DNA of 64,000 bases from the NCBI GenBank assembly GCA_020002185.1, contig CM034534.1:38855168-38919167 (forward strand), written 5' to 3'. The position numbers and the translations under genes are program-made. Positions 12,355 through 22,825 of the stretch are shown in pieces; position 1 is the stretch's first letter, and every line of letters begins with the position of its first letter. Source of the stretch: Paraescarpia echinospica. Its lineage: Eukaryota > Annelida > Polychaeta > Sabellida > Siboglinidae. The notes below the pieces were generated by a model. The model ran no database searches. It was not told where the DNA came from and was given only the letters and a program-made list of their open reading frames with translations.

Positions 12355-12795
12355 GCACGGCTGGTTCATAATGGTGGCGGAGGTTCTGGATCAGAATCGC
12401 TTCATCTGTTACCTATATGGCAGCCACTTTTGCGACTGGCCACACTGTTTGAACACGTACGCTGTTGTCTTCAACATGGTTGCCAATGCATCGATTTCGA
12501 CCTCAGTTCCCCAAGTACCTAATGAAATCACGCCACGAGTGTTTATGTGTTCCGCAATGTTCGGACAGACAGACGCCAAGATATCCACATTGTTCATCAT
12601 GTATGTCACTGCTATAGTCCGGAGAAGTTCGTGATCATCTGAGAGTCTGTGATAATGGAGCTGAAGGCACGGAACAGACAATTTTCTTTGCCTTTGATAC
12701 GTGATGTCTTTCGGTTGGTCAACACGAATGAAACTAGTATCAGCATTGTGTCGATGACCATTCAGATGAACAGACTTCAGCTTAAGATTAGAACA
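12355..12795 (-). pseudogene. OTU-family cysteine protease pseudogene
   Basis: OTU proteases remove ubiquitin-like modifiers, and transposable elements have carried such domains repeatedly. On the minus strand, pieces in different frames follow the order of an OTU domain. GKENCLFRAFSSIITDS (about 12625-12690) is the catalytic Cys block. Then comes DDHELLRTIAVTYM, then ISLGTWGTEVEIDALATMLK with YVFKQ...QKWLPY (12409-12540), typical of the conserved centre. Finally NLRHHYEPAVL (about 12360-12390) carries the expected catalytic His. At least two frameshifts and a stop separate these blocks, so it is dead. A further upstream piece, RVDQPKDITYQRQ (about 12700-12740), fits the N-terminal side. The palindrome clusters on both flanks suggest it travelled in a mobile unit. 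Confidence 0.8.
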
Positions 12796-12840
12796 CTGGT
12801 ATGATACAATGTTTCTTTTTTAAATGTTTTAGGCATAAAC

Positions 12841-12990
12841 GGAAATACGTCTAATAGATGCTAATTTCCCACGTGTTTTAGATGTCAACGGAAAGACGTC
12901 TAATAGATGTCAATTTTCCCACATTTTTGTAGACATCAACGGAATGACGTCTAATAGATGTCAATTTTCATCACCAAGAATCGACCACTA
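12841..12990. repeat. 50-bp tandem repeat, 3 copies
   Basis: Copies begin at about 12841, 12890 and 12941, each with 'gacgtctaatagatg' plus a T-rich stretch. A further half unit (AAGACGTC twice) ends the block at about 13010. The core is itself palindromic (GACGTC). Confidence 0.8.
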
Positions 12991-13019
12991 AAAGACGTCT
13001 AAAAGACGTCATTGGCCCG

Positions 13020-13125
13020 CTGGGATGATGTTGATTCCCTTGTAATCTTCCTGTATATCTACGATGTTTGTACTCTCTTCTCTTTGGAAGTCAAATACAA
13101 TAAATAAATAAATAAAATAAAATAA
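13020..13125 (+). mobile_element. Possible LINE 3' tail with (AAAT)n
   Basis: A T-rich sequence ending 'ctctttggaagtcaaatac' runs into AATAAATAAATAAAATAAAA. This resembles the 3' end and A-rich tail of a retroposed sequence. No coding part adjoins it, so the family cannot be named. Confidence 0.4.
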
Positions 13126-13236
13126 CTGCCCGAAATACACAAACGACATATTATATTTATTCGAAAACCGATTTATTTTGTCATTATTAATATTTAATTA
13201 CACCATGTGCATACATAATGTGCTTCTATACTAATT

Positions 13237-13271
13237 AGTATGGAATGATTAGTCCCCAATCATTCCATACT
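13237..13271. repeat. Perfect 14-bp hairpin
   Basis: AGTATGGAATGATT at 13237-13250 pairs exactly with AATCATTCCATACT at 13258-13271 across a 7-base loop. It sits at the outer edge of the right palindrome cluster. Confidence 0.8.
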
Positions 13272-13440
13272 GTTAAACATGGGGGGACTGTTTTATACTG
13301 GTGGGAGTAATATAATACCGGTATATTATTCCCCCCGGGGGCGGTTTTATACCAGTATGTAATTGCCCCGCGGGAGGTTCTTTCCAGTATAATATTGAAG
13401 GGGGGCAGGAATCAGAGGTGGAAATGTTATGCCGGTATAA
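13266..13440. repeat. Palindrome cluster with TATACCGGTATA cores, right
   Basis: Four or five modules combine G/C runs (GGGGG or CCCCC) with ATACCGGTAT or ATACCAGTAT cores. They mirror the cluster at 12000-12095. The pair brackets a unit of about 1.4 kb that contains the OTU pseudogene. Confidence 0.7.
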
Positions 13441-14080
13441 CGGCAAACATAACCACCGGAAGTAAGACTGAAACGAGGCTGTATGTGTTCTATAGTAACC
13501 GGGCAGAAACCTATGCATCATTGTCGCAGTATTGTTTAGAGGAGTTGCATCTTGGATATTCTAGAAAAAATAGGTGGGCTTCTAAGCAAATGTAGATTGA
13601 TTTTGGTAACTAAACCAATGTATTTGGGAGGTGAAATTAGATTATGACAACAATATGTCAAAGTGGCGCATATTACGTAGCCCATGGCAGAGAGTTCACG
13701 GAAACAACATCCATCGACTCTTGGTGACCCGTCATCAAGAAGCCTGTGGCACACTCCTACAGTTGCCAGTTGCCCACTACACCAGTTATTTGTGCTTAAC
13801 TTCTACATCTAAAGTATAAACTGATAGGTTGTACAGTTTAGCTATTTGACTATAATTTACTGTGTATAACAGTATATATGTTGTGCAGGCTACACGATAG
13901 GCAATTGAATCCATATATTTATTTCAGCCAGAACTTGAGGCTCGTTGAGCTAGTCACATCCAATCATGCAATGTCTTTACAAAACAGGTGTTTATGAAGT
14001 TGGTATTTAGTATTTGCACCCACGTGACTTTGTCACGTGATTTCGCGGTACGACGCCATAATGGACGTTAAAATCAAACA

Positions 14081-14197
14081 TGGAGGGCACGGAAAACAGC
14101 GCTTTAGGCACTGGATCGGCGACAAATCCGCCTCTGTCGGATATTGTTAATCATTTTAATGATATTATTGGCACAGTCATGACACAGCTATGTTGAA
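14081..14197 (+). other. Small open frame inside the left inverted repeat
   Basis: An ATG in the left terminal region opens 38 codons beginning MEGTENSALGTGS and ending in TGA at 14195-14197. It lies just inside the inverted repeat and on the strand opposite to the transposase. Coding is unproven. It could be a first exon of a second element protein or chance. Confidence 0.25.
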
Positions 14198-14428
14198 AAA
14201 TCCTTATCTTGTGAACAATGAACAATAAATCGTTATTGGACTTCACAGTATTAATTTGGATTATTGTTCATTAAAATGTGTGTGATCAGAATGAATGTAA
14301 CCACACTGATAACAAGGTTCAGTTCTCAGCACCCCAATTTTCATTTCCATCCTTTATTTTTTCACAGGCATTCTAATAAATATCTTTAGTCTAATCCCTC
14401 GTAATTATAGAGCAACAGAAGAAGTCCC

Positions 14429-15086
14429 AGTGAACATTAACATTACAATATTGTACTAACCTAGCACACCGTAGCACCACCAGGTGAACATTAACATTAA
14501 AATATTGTACTAACCTAGCACACCGTAGCACCACCAGGTGAACATTAACATTACAATATTGTACTAACCTAGCACACCGTAGCACCACCAGGTGAACATT
14601 AACATTACAATATTGTACTAACCTAGCACACCGTAGCACCACCAGGTGAACATTAACATTACAATATTGTACTAACCTAGCACACCGTAGCACCACCAGG
14701 TGAACATTAACATTACAATATTGTACTAACCTAGCACACCGTAGCACCACCAGGTGAACATTAACATTACAATATTGTACTAACCTAGCACACCGTAGCA
14801 CCACCAGGTGAACATTAACATTACAATATTGTACTAACCTAGCACACCGTAGCACCACCAGGTGAACATTAACATTACAATATTGTACTAACCTAGCACA
14901 CCGTAGCACCACCAGGTGAACATTAACATTACAATATTGTACTAACCTAGCACACCGTAGCACCACCAGGTGAACATTAACATTACAATATTGTACTAAC
15001 CTAGCACACCGTAGCACCACCAGGTGAACATTAACATTACAATATTGTACTAACCTAGCACACCGTAGCACCACCAGGTGAACATT
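14429..15086. repeat. 54-bp minisatellite, 12 nearly identical copies
   Basis: The unit contains 'aggtgaacattaacattac', 'aatattgtactaacctagc' and 'acaccgtagcaccacc'. Copies are almost identical, with one A/C change near 14490. As 54 is divisible by three, the minus strand stays open for 227 codons as 18-residue repeats (VLRCARLVQYCNVNVHLV). That frame is a by-product of the repeat. The near identity indicates recent expansion inside an old transposon. Confidence 0.95.
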
Positions 15087-15136
15087 CGAGATTTATGATA
15101 GAGTCGGGAAATCTAATAGTCTTCAGATTCATCTCG

Positions 15137-15164
15137 TGTTCCATTTGATTAATCAAATGGAACA
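15137..15164. repeat. Perfect 28-bp palindrome
   Basis: TGTTCCATTTGATT is followed directly by its exact reverse complement, with no spacer. It lies between the minisatellite and the transposase end. Confidence 0.9.
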
Positions 15165-15189
15165 ACAGATTCACAGGCATTGGTCATTG

Positions 15190-15865
15190 CATAGGCCACA
15201 GCTGGGATACTGGGTCATTCTGCAACATTGTTATTGGCACAGTCCCTAGTAACAGTGTGTACGTCTGTCTTGCAATGCCAATAACACGTTCAACATGAAT
15301 CCGTACAGAGGCCAGGTTTCTAGTTTTCTCAAGTTCAACCGCACTCAGCTGTTTCTTCTTCCTGATGAAAGCAGGAATCTGAAATGTGGCACAGTGAAGG
15401 CCCAATTTGTCAGCTACGGTAAAACCCCGGTCAGCTAAGACTAAGTCCTTGCGTAGGATTGTCTTTCAGGCAAGGCCTGACATCACTGAACAATGTGATC
15501 ATCATTGTAAAGCCAGACAGGCCAGTGAATGTCTTCACCTTCTCATCATGTCCTTCGAAGGAAGTTTCATCAAAAACTTTGCCAGCTTCAACCTGAGTTT
15601 TCAAGTCATCATTTTCAGTACGCAGACTCTGGCACCCAGACTCCATGGCACTAATGTCAGTCATAGTCAACTGAGTCTGTTTACCCCTACAGTTGTCACG
15701 TGCAGTGTCCATAGAATCGGTGACAGAGGCTGCTCTTTCCACATTGTTGGGCTGGTTCCCAGTTGCGTCACAAAGAGGTGTTGCTAATTCATCAGCATTG
15801 TCACGACTGTCATCAGCTTCTGATGACAAGTTGAGCGGAGCCTCAGCAGCTGTAGCACGCTTCAC
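15190..15865 (-). pseudogene. DDE transposase of the THAP/Harbinger-like element
   Basis: Read on the minus strand, the N-terminal part (15865 down to about 15490) has a polar linker and then FDETSFEGHDEKVKTFTGL, the block that precedes the helix-turn-helix and DDE fold in this family. The helix-turn-helix and the first catalytic Asp are absent. After a frame change the sequence jumps to KDLVLADRGFTVADKLG (about 15400-15450), which carries the second catalytic Asp. IPAFIRKKKQLSAVELEKTR and VRIHVERVIG follow, as expected near the third acidic residue. The jump marks an internal deletion of several hundred codons relative to complete family members. Confidence 0.85.
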
Positions 15866-16150
15866 TTCCTCCCGTTTCCTCTTGGTTGCTTCTCGGCGCT
15901 CAAAGGTATCTAGCTATGACCTGCCACGATGTTTCTCTGCTCTGTGGGCGACGACTGATGGGACAACATCAGGTGGCAGTGGGTGGCTGCTCTTTGCACA
16001 TGCAACAGAACAATGGATGGCAAAATTACTTTGTAGTACTGTGTACGGCAGGCTAGGTTAGATTCTGCTAGGGCTAGGCTAAAGCGTGATAATCAATTCG
16101 ATAGTCAAATAGACTCATTATTACTAGTATTATAGGCCTTCTGCCAGTTC

Positions 16151-16202
16151 TGGAGCCTCAAGGTCCACACACCCGAGTGTACCCTTGGGTGTGTGGGCTC
16201 CA
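16151..16202. repeat. Long GC-rich hairpin in the linker region
   Basis: TGGAGCC (16151-16157) pairs with GGCTCCA (16196-16202), and CCACACACCC pairs with GGGTGTGTGG inside it. The hairpin falls in the presumed intron or linker between the THAP and transposase exons. Confidence 0.8.
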
Positions 16203-16296
16203 GATGGCATAATTAGTCTATTATTACGTATCAGGTGCCTGTGGCTACCCTAGAGAATAGACGCAGAGTGTCAGTCTACCACCAACACCAACTCAC

Positions 16297-16475
16297 CAGA
16301 TATGAAATGAGCACTGCACATTGGAATATATTCAATCGGTTCCCACCCTTCACGTCTAACAGCGGCAATCCACTGGCGTCGTTTCTCCACATTGGTGGGG
16401 AAACGATAAAATGATATACTTGGACTCTGTCCTTGTCTACTGTGGAACCAAACAGCGCGTCAATAAACACTCAGC
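16297..16475 (-). pseudogene. THAP zinc-finger domain
   Basis: THAP domains bind element ends. The minus strand reads ISFYRFPTNVEKRRQWIAAV, then RREGWEPIEYIPMCSAHFIS, a clear THAP core with the FP, W, and CSxHF residues. The N-terminal zinc ligands expected as CxxxxC are not intact: in another frame this stretch reads DALFGSTVDKD, so Cys positions appear lost and a frameshift separates it from the core. Immediately after the HFISG region a GTGAGT (16291-16296 on minus) fits a splice donor, as THAP is often its own first exon. It belongs to the 14.0-16.6 kb transposon. Confidence 0.85.
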
Positions 16476-16599
16476 GAATCCCTCGTCCACACGCCGCGTT
16501 GATTTTGCCGTCCAAAATGGTTGACACTGGGATATCACGTGACGCGTGACGTCACGTGCAATAACTGAATTATTGGTGGAAACACATCCAATGGTATCA

Positions 16600-16880
16600 C
16601 AGGACACCTTGTCTTGTTCTCTTTTCCTTGGACGTCCGATGTGAGGCTGGCTTCGATTCTGGTCATCGATATATGTACTCCTTCGTGTTCTTCTCCCTTC
16701 ACAGTTGTCTCCACCATCCGTCTCCACCCCTCTGTCTATTGTTCTCGTTTTCATCTCCTCTCCCACTCCCTTCAAATCTCTCTTTACACAATCCTCCCAT
16801 CTCAGTCTTCGTCGTCCTCCTCTCCTATTATCTTCCAATTTGAAGGCATACGCATTTTTCGCTAACCGCTCTTCCAATGC
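16600..16880 (-). pseudogene. RTE-type LINE C-terminal fragment
   Basis: The minus frame holds MEERLAKNAYAFK and RRGGRRRLRWEDCVKRDLKG, close to the C-terminal GRPRLxWExCVKRDLEG block at 24275-24740 and 38461-38890. No palm motifs survive. It lies immediately beyond the right end of the THAP element. It is a 5'-truncated or otherwise cut copy, not a host gene. Confidence 0.7.
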
Positions 16881-16884
16881 GTTT

Positions 16885-18560
16885 TGTTATTCCATACTGC
16901 TAGCACTTATACGTGCATGAATTATTCCCTGGGATTATAACTGTCTCACGTAAATGTGGTAATGCGTTCTTCATATTCGTCATGCAACCAAACTATCATG
17001 ATATGTGTTTATCGTCAACATTTCGTACACAGAAGTCAGCATCTTTAAATACCGGACATTTTATTATCATGTTGTCGTGTATTATAGGGAAGAAAGGTTT
17101 AATATTATCTGCCATTTTCAAACAGTTTATTTAATTTATACAGGTTTCTCCATAAGCCTTTAATAATTTCCACCGCATTTAAATGTGTGTGGATATCCTG
17201 TGCAAGACATCGTTGTTTCAATTTATTAGTTAATTCGTTTATATAGATCAAGAACAGTAAACATGTTGATACTCAAGGTATGATTAGTTTCCACTGTGAT
17301 ACTTACTGAACTAACAATATTAACTTTATTCTATCAGTCTGTCTTCGCCGCGTTTCTCATAATACAATTCCCTAATCAATGGATTTCAAGTTAAGCCGCA
17401 ATCGTCGCTGTTGTCTTAGTCTTTGATCCACGCACTCAGACCTCTTTCAAAATACGCATAGATCAACGGAACCGTTTATCACACCTCAAGCTCGTATTGG
17501 CAGCACTGGTGGTGACTTTTGAGTGTTGTTTTGCTGCTGCGATAGTATCGCGATAGGATCATGGTATTGTGAATACACAAGAAAAGCAGCGTTACGTTGG
17601 GCGCGAAATGATGTGTCCGCGAACGGCGTTGCTTTAGTCGACGACTGGTGGTGTTATGTAAGTAAATAAGTCAAATTAAAAATTATATTTAAAAAGCATG
17701 TTTTTGAACAATGCGTTTGTATGGCAAAATGTAGTTCTGCTGTTGTGTTTGCCAAATATCGTTACTACCAACAGTTCAGTTTACTATTAACGATAACTGC
17801 CGATACGGAAATTTACTATCGATATACAGTATTGGCACATCGACTACAGCGCTGCATCGATAGTGTGGCGTGTTGTGGCGCTCCTCCTAGACAACGCTGT
17901 TTCGGGCGGTTCGGTGATATAACACAGCCAAAAAAGAAGAAAGGCTGTAAATATGGCCCATTTTCAAACTACCGTCAAAATAGAATCTTACTTACTACTG
18001 CATATATAACAAGTGAAATCACACGTCCAACAGACGTTTCAGAAACCAAGCCGATCAACTTTGCTTTGTTATTTGATACGTTATCGAAGACTGAAAGTGT
18101 CGATGGAATGTGTTCCTGCAGTCAGGCTGTTAATTGGACGAGTTCTATTCTGCTGTCAAAACAACAGCCAGCGCGTCCCTTCCCATGACGTAGGCGTAGA
18201 ACGTCAAGTTGTCAACGCATTTAGCACGTTAATGTGACTATCCTCGGCATGTTCGGCCGGCAGTCTACGGTAACTTATTGCTGCACACCGAGGATTGTCA
18301 AAAGGCGTTAAGCGAACGACAACAATTTCCGGCGGCAGTAGTAGTAACAGGGAGACGCTGAGGTGGAGGAAGCAGTTAGCAATCTTCCAATTCCTACGTC
18401 TCGTTAAAGTTGCACGCCAATTGAATATTAGCCCGCACCTCAATCTAATTAGAATCATTTGCTGATTAACTTTGAAGGCCCGTGTGCGCTACAAGCGCAG
18501 GGTGTATGCGCCGTCAACACGCCGCAGCTGGACGTAAACAGCTGAGCGCGGGTAGGTAGC
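16885..18560. other. Unassigned DNA
   Basis: A 155-codon frame starts at 17721 on the plus strand without recognisable domain, low-complexity bias or transposon context. Nothing else stands out. Confidence 0.35.
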
Positions 18561-20157
18561 AAGTCGCGTGAGTAGATAGCGAAACTGGCGAGTAGATAGC
18601 GAAACTCGTGAGTAGATAGCGAAACTAGTGAGTAGATAGCGAAACTCTTGAGTAGATAGCGAAACTAGTGAGTAGATAGCGAAACTAGTGAGTAGATAGC
18701 GAAACTTGTGAGTAGATAGCGAAACTCGTGAGTAGATAACGACACTAGTGAGTAGACAGCGAAACTCGTGAGTAGATAGCGAAACTCGTGAGTAGATAAC
18801 GAAACTAGTGAGTAGATAGCGAAACTCGTGAGTAGATAGCGAAACTCGTGAGTAGATAACGAAACTAGTGAGTAGGTAGCGAAACTCGTGAGTAGATAGC
18901 GAAACTCGTGAGTGGATAACGACACTAGTGAGTAGATAGCGAAACTCGTGAGTAGATAGCGAAACTCGTGAGTAGATAACGAAACTAGTGAGTAGATAGC
19001 GAAACTCGTGAGTAGATAGCGAAACTCGTGAGTAGATAGCGAAACTCGTGAGTAGATAGCGAAACTAGTGAGTAGATAGCGAAACTCGTGAGTAGATAGC
19101 GAAACTCGAGAGTAGATAACGAAACTAGTGGGTAGATAGCGAAACTAGTGAGTAGATAGCGAAACTCGTGAGTAGATAGCGAAACTAGTGAGCAGATAGC
19201 GAAACTAGTGAGTAGATAGCGAAACTAGTGAGTAGATAGCGAAACTCGTGAGTAGATAGCGAAACTAGTGAGTAGGTAGCGAAATTCGTGATTAGATTGG
19301 GAAACTCGTGAGTAGATAACGAAACTAGTGAGTTGATAGCGAAACTCGTGAGTAGATAGCGAAACTCGTGAGTAGATAACGAAACTAGTGAGTAGATAGC
19401 GAAACTCGTGAGTAGATAGCGAAACTCGTGAGTAGATAGGGAAACTAGTGAGTAGATAGCGAAACTCGTGAGTAGATAGCGAAACTCGTGAGTAGGTAGC
19501 GAAACTCGTGAGTAGATAACGAAACTAGTGAGTAGATAGCGAAACTCGTGAGTAGGTAGCGAAACTCGTGAGTAGATAACGAAACTAGTGAGTAGATAGC
19601 GAAACTCGTGAGTAGATAGCGAAACTTGTGAGTAGATAGCGAAACTAGTGAGTAGATAGCGAAACTCGTGAGTAGATAGCGAAACTAGTGAGAAGATATC
19701 GATACTCGTGATTAGATAGCGAGACTCGTGAGAAGATATCGAGACTCGTGAGTAGATACCGCAAGTGGTGAGTAGATACCGCAACTCGTGAGTAGATACC
19801 GCAACTAGTGAGTTGATATCTGGATTCCTGAGTAGATACCGCAACTCGTGAGTAGATATCGGGAGTCATGAGTTGGTAATTAAACTCTTGGTTAGATGGC
19901 GAGACTAATGAGTACGTAGCAAAACCCGTGAGTAGATAGCGAGACACTTCAGTAGATAGCGAGATTTGTGAATAGATTGCGATACCCATGAGTAGATTGC
20001 GTGACACGAAAGTAGATAACAAAACTCTTGAGTAGGTGATGGGACTCCTAAGTATAGAGCGAAACGTGTGAGTGGATAGCGAGACTTTTGAGTAGATAAT
20101 GAAACTATTGAGTAGATATCGGGACTCGTGAGTAGATGGCGGGAGTCATGAGTAACC
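18561..20157. repeat. 20-bp satellite, about 80 copies
   Basis: The unit is 'gaaactcgtgagtagatagc' with common variants (CTAGTG, GATAAC). Three successive variants often repeat as a 60-bp block, for example through 18721-19020 and 19300-19620. After about 19680 copies become strongly diverged toward the right edge. Three units make 60 bases, so the minus strand shows long 20-residue repeats (SLVSLSTHEFRYLLTSFAIY), which are not evidence of a gene. Confidence 0.95.
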
Positions 20158-20854
20158 GACCAGGCCCGTGTCACGATGATATCAACTATATGTAGGTTAA
20201 ACTGGGGCAGCGCGATTCCAAAAGGTAAGACGGCATTCCAGTGCGTTCAGAACGTTCAGCAACTTGAGACAAATGTAAGAAATTGAATGCGTTTTTGAAA
20301 TATTTTTATTCTGGTTGATTTAATATTTCGCCAATAGTCAAACCGGTGCAACTCGTTTAATAACGGTGCAAACCACGAACTTAATTGCTAGCATTGTAAT
20401 ACCATCATTCAACTTGCACACCAGCCAATGAAGGAAGGGGAAAGTGGGTAGCGTTTTGCATACATCGTTTTAAGACTTACACTGTGCATGTGAGGTATGA
20501 CGGCCCCTACCGTTTTCCCACACATATGGAATATAAGAAAATATTATGGTTCCATACATAATTTAACAACTAGTATAGTTTAATATATAATATTTTATAC
20601 ATACATTATATTTCCAAACAAAGAAGCGAACAATGCAATGGGAACACCACGGACCGTATTTCCGAGTTGTCAGCTGCCTGACTAGCGCCTGTGTCAGTCA
20701 CACGGAACAGTTGTGTGTTGGCGTTGATTAAAATGTCAATCAGTTATCAATTCGACTGTTTGATTTGTTCTTGCTAGTTTGGGAACTGTGTTTCTCTCAC
20801 GGATTAAACGTCGAAATAATTAATTTACCATAATCTTTGTTTGACATATTGCTA

Positions 20855-20928
20855 GTTATTAAAAAGAAACTACTCGATTCAAGTAATCTATATATATATA
20901 TAAATATATATGTATTATACATTATTAT

Positions 20929-20988
<60 letters not shown>

Positions 20989-21058
20989 AAATAATGTATA
21001 ATATATATATATATATATATATTATATTACTTGAATCGAGTAGTTTCTTTTTAATAAC
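20855..21058. mobile_element. Hairpin MITE with 33-bp perfect terminal repeats
   Basis: GTTATTAAAAAGAAACTACT at 20855 continues to 20887 and is matched perfectly by its reverse complement at 21026-21058. The interior is TA-rich and itself largely self-complementary. No coding capacity. Target duplications are not evident. Confidence 0.8.
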
Positions 21059-21160
21059 CTGATTTTGCACTACACGTAGAATGTAGTTTAAATAATAATA
21101 TTCTTCGCAACTGTATCACTTGTTGTGCAGTAAAGTGTCGCTTCGCAGTCAAAACAGATA

Positions 21161-21252
21161 TATATATATATATATATATACATATGTATATATATATATA
21201 CATATGTATATATATATATAATAATTATATATATATATATATATGTGTGTGT
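21161..21252. repeat. (TA)n/(TG)n microsatellite
   Basis: TA runs with CATATG interruptions end in a short TG run. Confidence 0.9.
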
Positions 21253-21282
21253 GACATTGTGAATATTCTTACCAAGTTACTC

Positions 21283-21600
21283 GTAAATAACAAGTTCTTA
21301 TATAGAGCAGGATGCTCAAAACGCTTTACATTTTACTCCCTGGCAGACCTGTTCAATCGAACACCATCTCGGCTTCTCTGGGAAGCATCCAGCCACGCTG
21401 CAATTAATGCGCGAAAAATATTTGTACACAAATATCCACCACTGTCTAAATTCAGGTACTCATTCATACAGCTGAGTGAACTGGAGCAAAGTAGAGTGAA
21501 CGAACATGCCCATGGTTCGATACCGCAGCTCAGAATTCGAACCCGAGTCGGAAGCTACAGCCCCTTCGCCACAATTCTCCACGCGAGGAGCTAAGCCGGA
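21283..21600 (-). mobile_element. tRNA-derived SINE
   Basis: Read on the minus strand, a head at about 21600-21525 contains a pol III B-box-like GGGTTCGAATTC. A middle with TCCAGTTCACTCAGCTGTA and a tail with TGTAAAGCGTTTTGAGCA, then CTATATAAGAAC, follow. Head-core-tail order is that of a tRNA SINE with a LINE-derived tail. The middle resembles the conserved central domain of broadly distributed animal SINEs (MetaSINE-like), which I cannot verify. The tail matches 9121-9252. Confidence 0.65.
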
Positions 21601-22304
21601 GCTTTCGCACTACCCTGCTGTGTGACATAACTTTTGAAGAGGGTAGGATTGGCATTGGAGATTTTTCGCGGTGACGTTTTCATTCAACATTTTTTTGGAG
21701 TCTCAGTCAAAATTCAATGCTGTTGGACATGACATCAGAAGACGGGGGGTGGGGGTGCTTTTGGAGATGTTTGCAGGGATCTACCAACATCATGTTGTTT
21801 CAGCCCGGAGGTTACAAATCCCATACGCTCACCAAAAACATCTAACAAATCACAAACATATTGGGGACTAAGCCCCCGATCTAAATATTGTGAGTTCAAC
21901 CCCCATGCCTCCCCCATTCCGACGCATATGAGTTATCTGCTCTATCGACCGTTCGTCAATAATCTTGTCCATCTAATTGCGCGCCTATCGACCCTTTCTA
22001 TTTTGGTCGGCGGACGCGGAACGAAAACAATAACTGACGACAGGACGGGGAATATCATTGCAATCATGTACTGTTCGCACGACACCTAAATGATTGTTGC
22101 TGGACACAACATAGAGAGAAACAAATGTCATAAAACAAGTATAAAGACTGTATAAAACTGTCACTAGTGCCATTACTGTTTTAGCTCCATTCGGTTTGTT
22201 TAGCGTTAACTATAAAAAGGTTGCGTCATTTAATATCGCCTGAAGGATCGTATACATTTTACTTATAAAACCAATTTGTTGGCACCCTGTAGTAACAGAA
22301 CACC

Positions 22305-22535
22305 CGTGTAGCAGTTCAGTTATAGGTGACCTTATAACCGCCAAACAATTCAGCTATACGCCTTACAACCGCCAAGCAGTTCAGCTATACAACTTACAAC
22401 AACTAACTAGCAGTTCAGTTACATGTAGCGTTACAACCGACAGCTCAGTCATACGTGGCCTTACAACCGCCAAGCAGTTCAGCTATACGCCTTACAACCG
22501 CCAAGCAGTTCAGCTATATGTGTTCACGCAACCGC
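22305..22535. repeat. About 34-bp minisatellite, 6-7 copies
   Basis: Units share 'ccgccaagcagttcagctat' and 'acgccttacaa', with variable spacers. Confidence 0.8.
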
Positions 22536-22697
22536 CTAGCAGGTGAATTTACACATATTCACTGCGGAACAAGTGCCTGTCAGATAAACTGTAGCAGGTC
22601 AATCATGATTATACATGGCCAAAGTAGAATAATCGCCTAATGTCGCATAGTAGATAATGTCATAGTGTTAAAGTAATATATAATGACACATTGCGCG

Positions 22698-22825
22698 TCG
22701 CTAAGCTTACTTGTATTGCATTGGTGATATGCCACGTATGCGCTAATCTAAGTTGTATGGCATTGGTGATATGCCATGCATGCGCTAAGCTAAGTTGTAT
22801 CGCATTGGTGATATGCCATATATCA
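22698..22825. repeat. 42-bp tandem repeat, 3 copies
   Basis: Each unit has 'gcattggtgatatgcc', which forms a small GGCAT/ATGCC hairpin, preceded by 'cgctaagctaagttgtat' or a variant. Confidence 0.85.

Larger units (their letters stand above)
14014..16561 (-). mobile_element. THAP-transposase DNA transposon, internally deleted
   Basis: Imperfect terminal inverted repeats of about 65 bp bound a 2.55-kb unit. The left end reads TTGCACCCACGTGAC then GTCACGTGATTTC. The right end read inward is TTGCACGTGACGTCACGCG then GTCACGTGATATC. Both continue with a CCAT...TGGACG...AAAATCAA block. The minus strand encodes a THAP zinc finger, a coiled-coil-like linker and a DDE transposase end, as in the ISL2EU/THAP branch of the Harbinger-like transposons. 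The first catalytic region is missing. Exact target duplication is unresolved; TA occurs close to both ends. Confidence 0.75.

Noticed and set aside
14391..15074. 227-codon minus-strand open frame of 18-residue repeats
   Set aside because: It is the translation of a 54-bp minisatellite whose length is a multiple of three. One open unit keeps all units open.
17721..18188. 155-codon plus-strand open frame
   Set aside because: No recognisable domain, no supporting context and no splice evidence. Kept only as unassigned DNA.
18561..20157. CRISPR array
   Set aside because: Regular 20-bp repeats without unique spacers, in animal-type DNA with LINEs. It is a satellite.
18665..20174. Long minus-strand frames repeating LSTHEFRYLLTSFAIY
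   Set aside because: Translation of the 20-bp satellite read in trimers. There is no signal peptide, domain or codon-level conservation.
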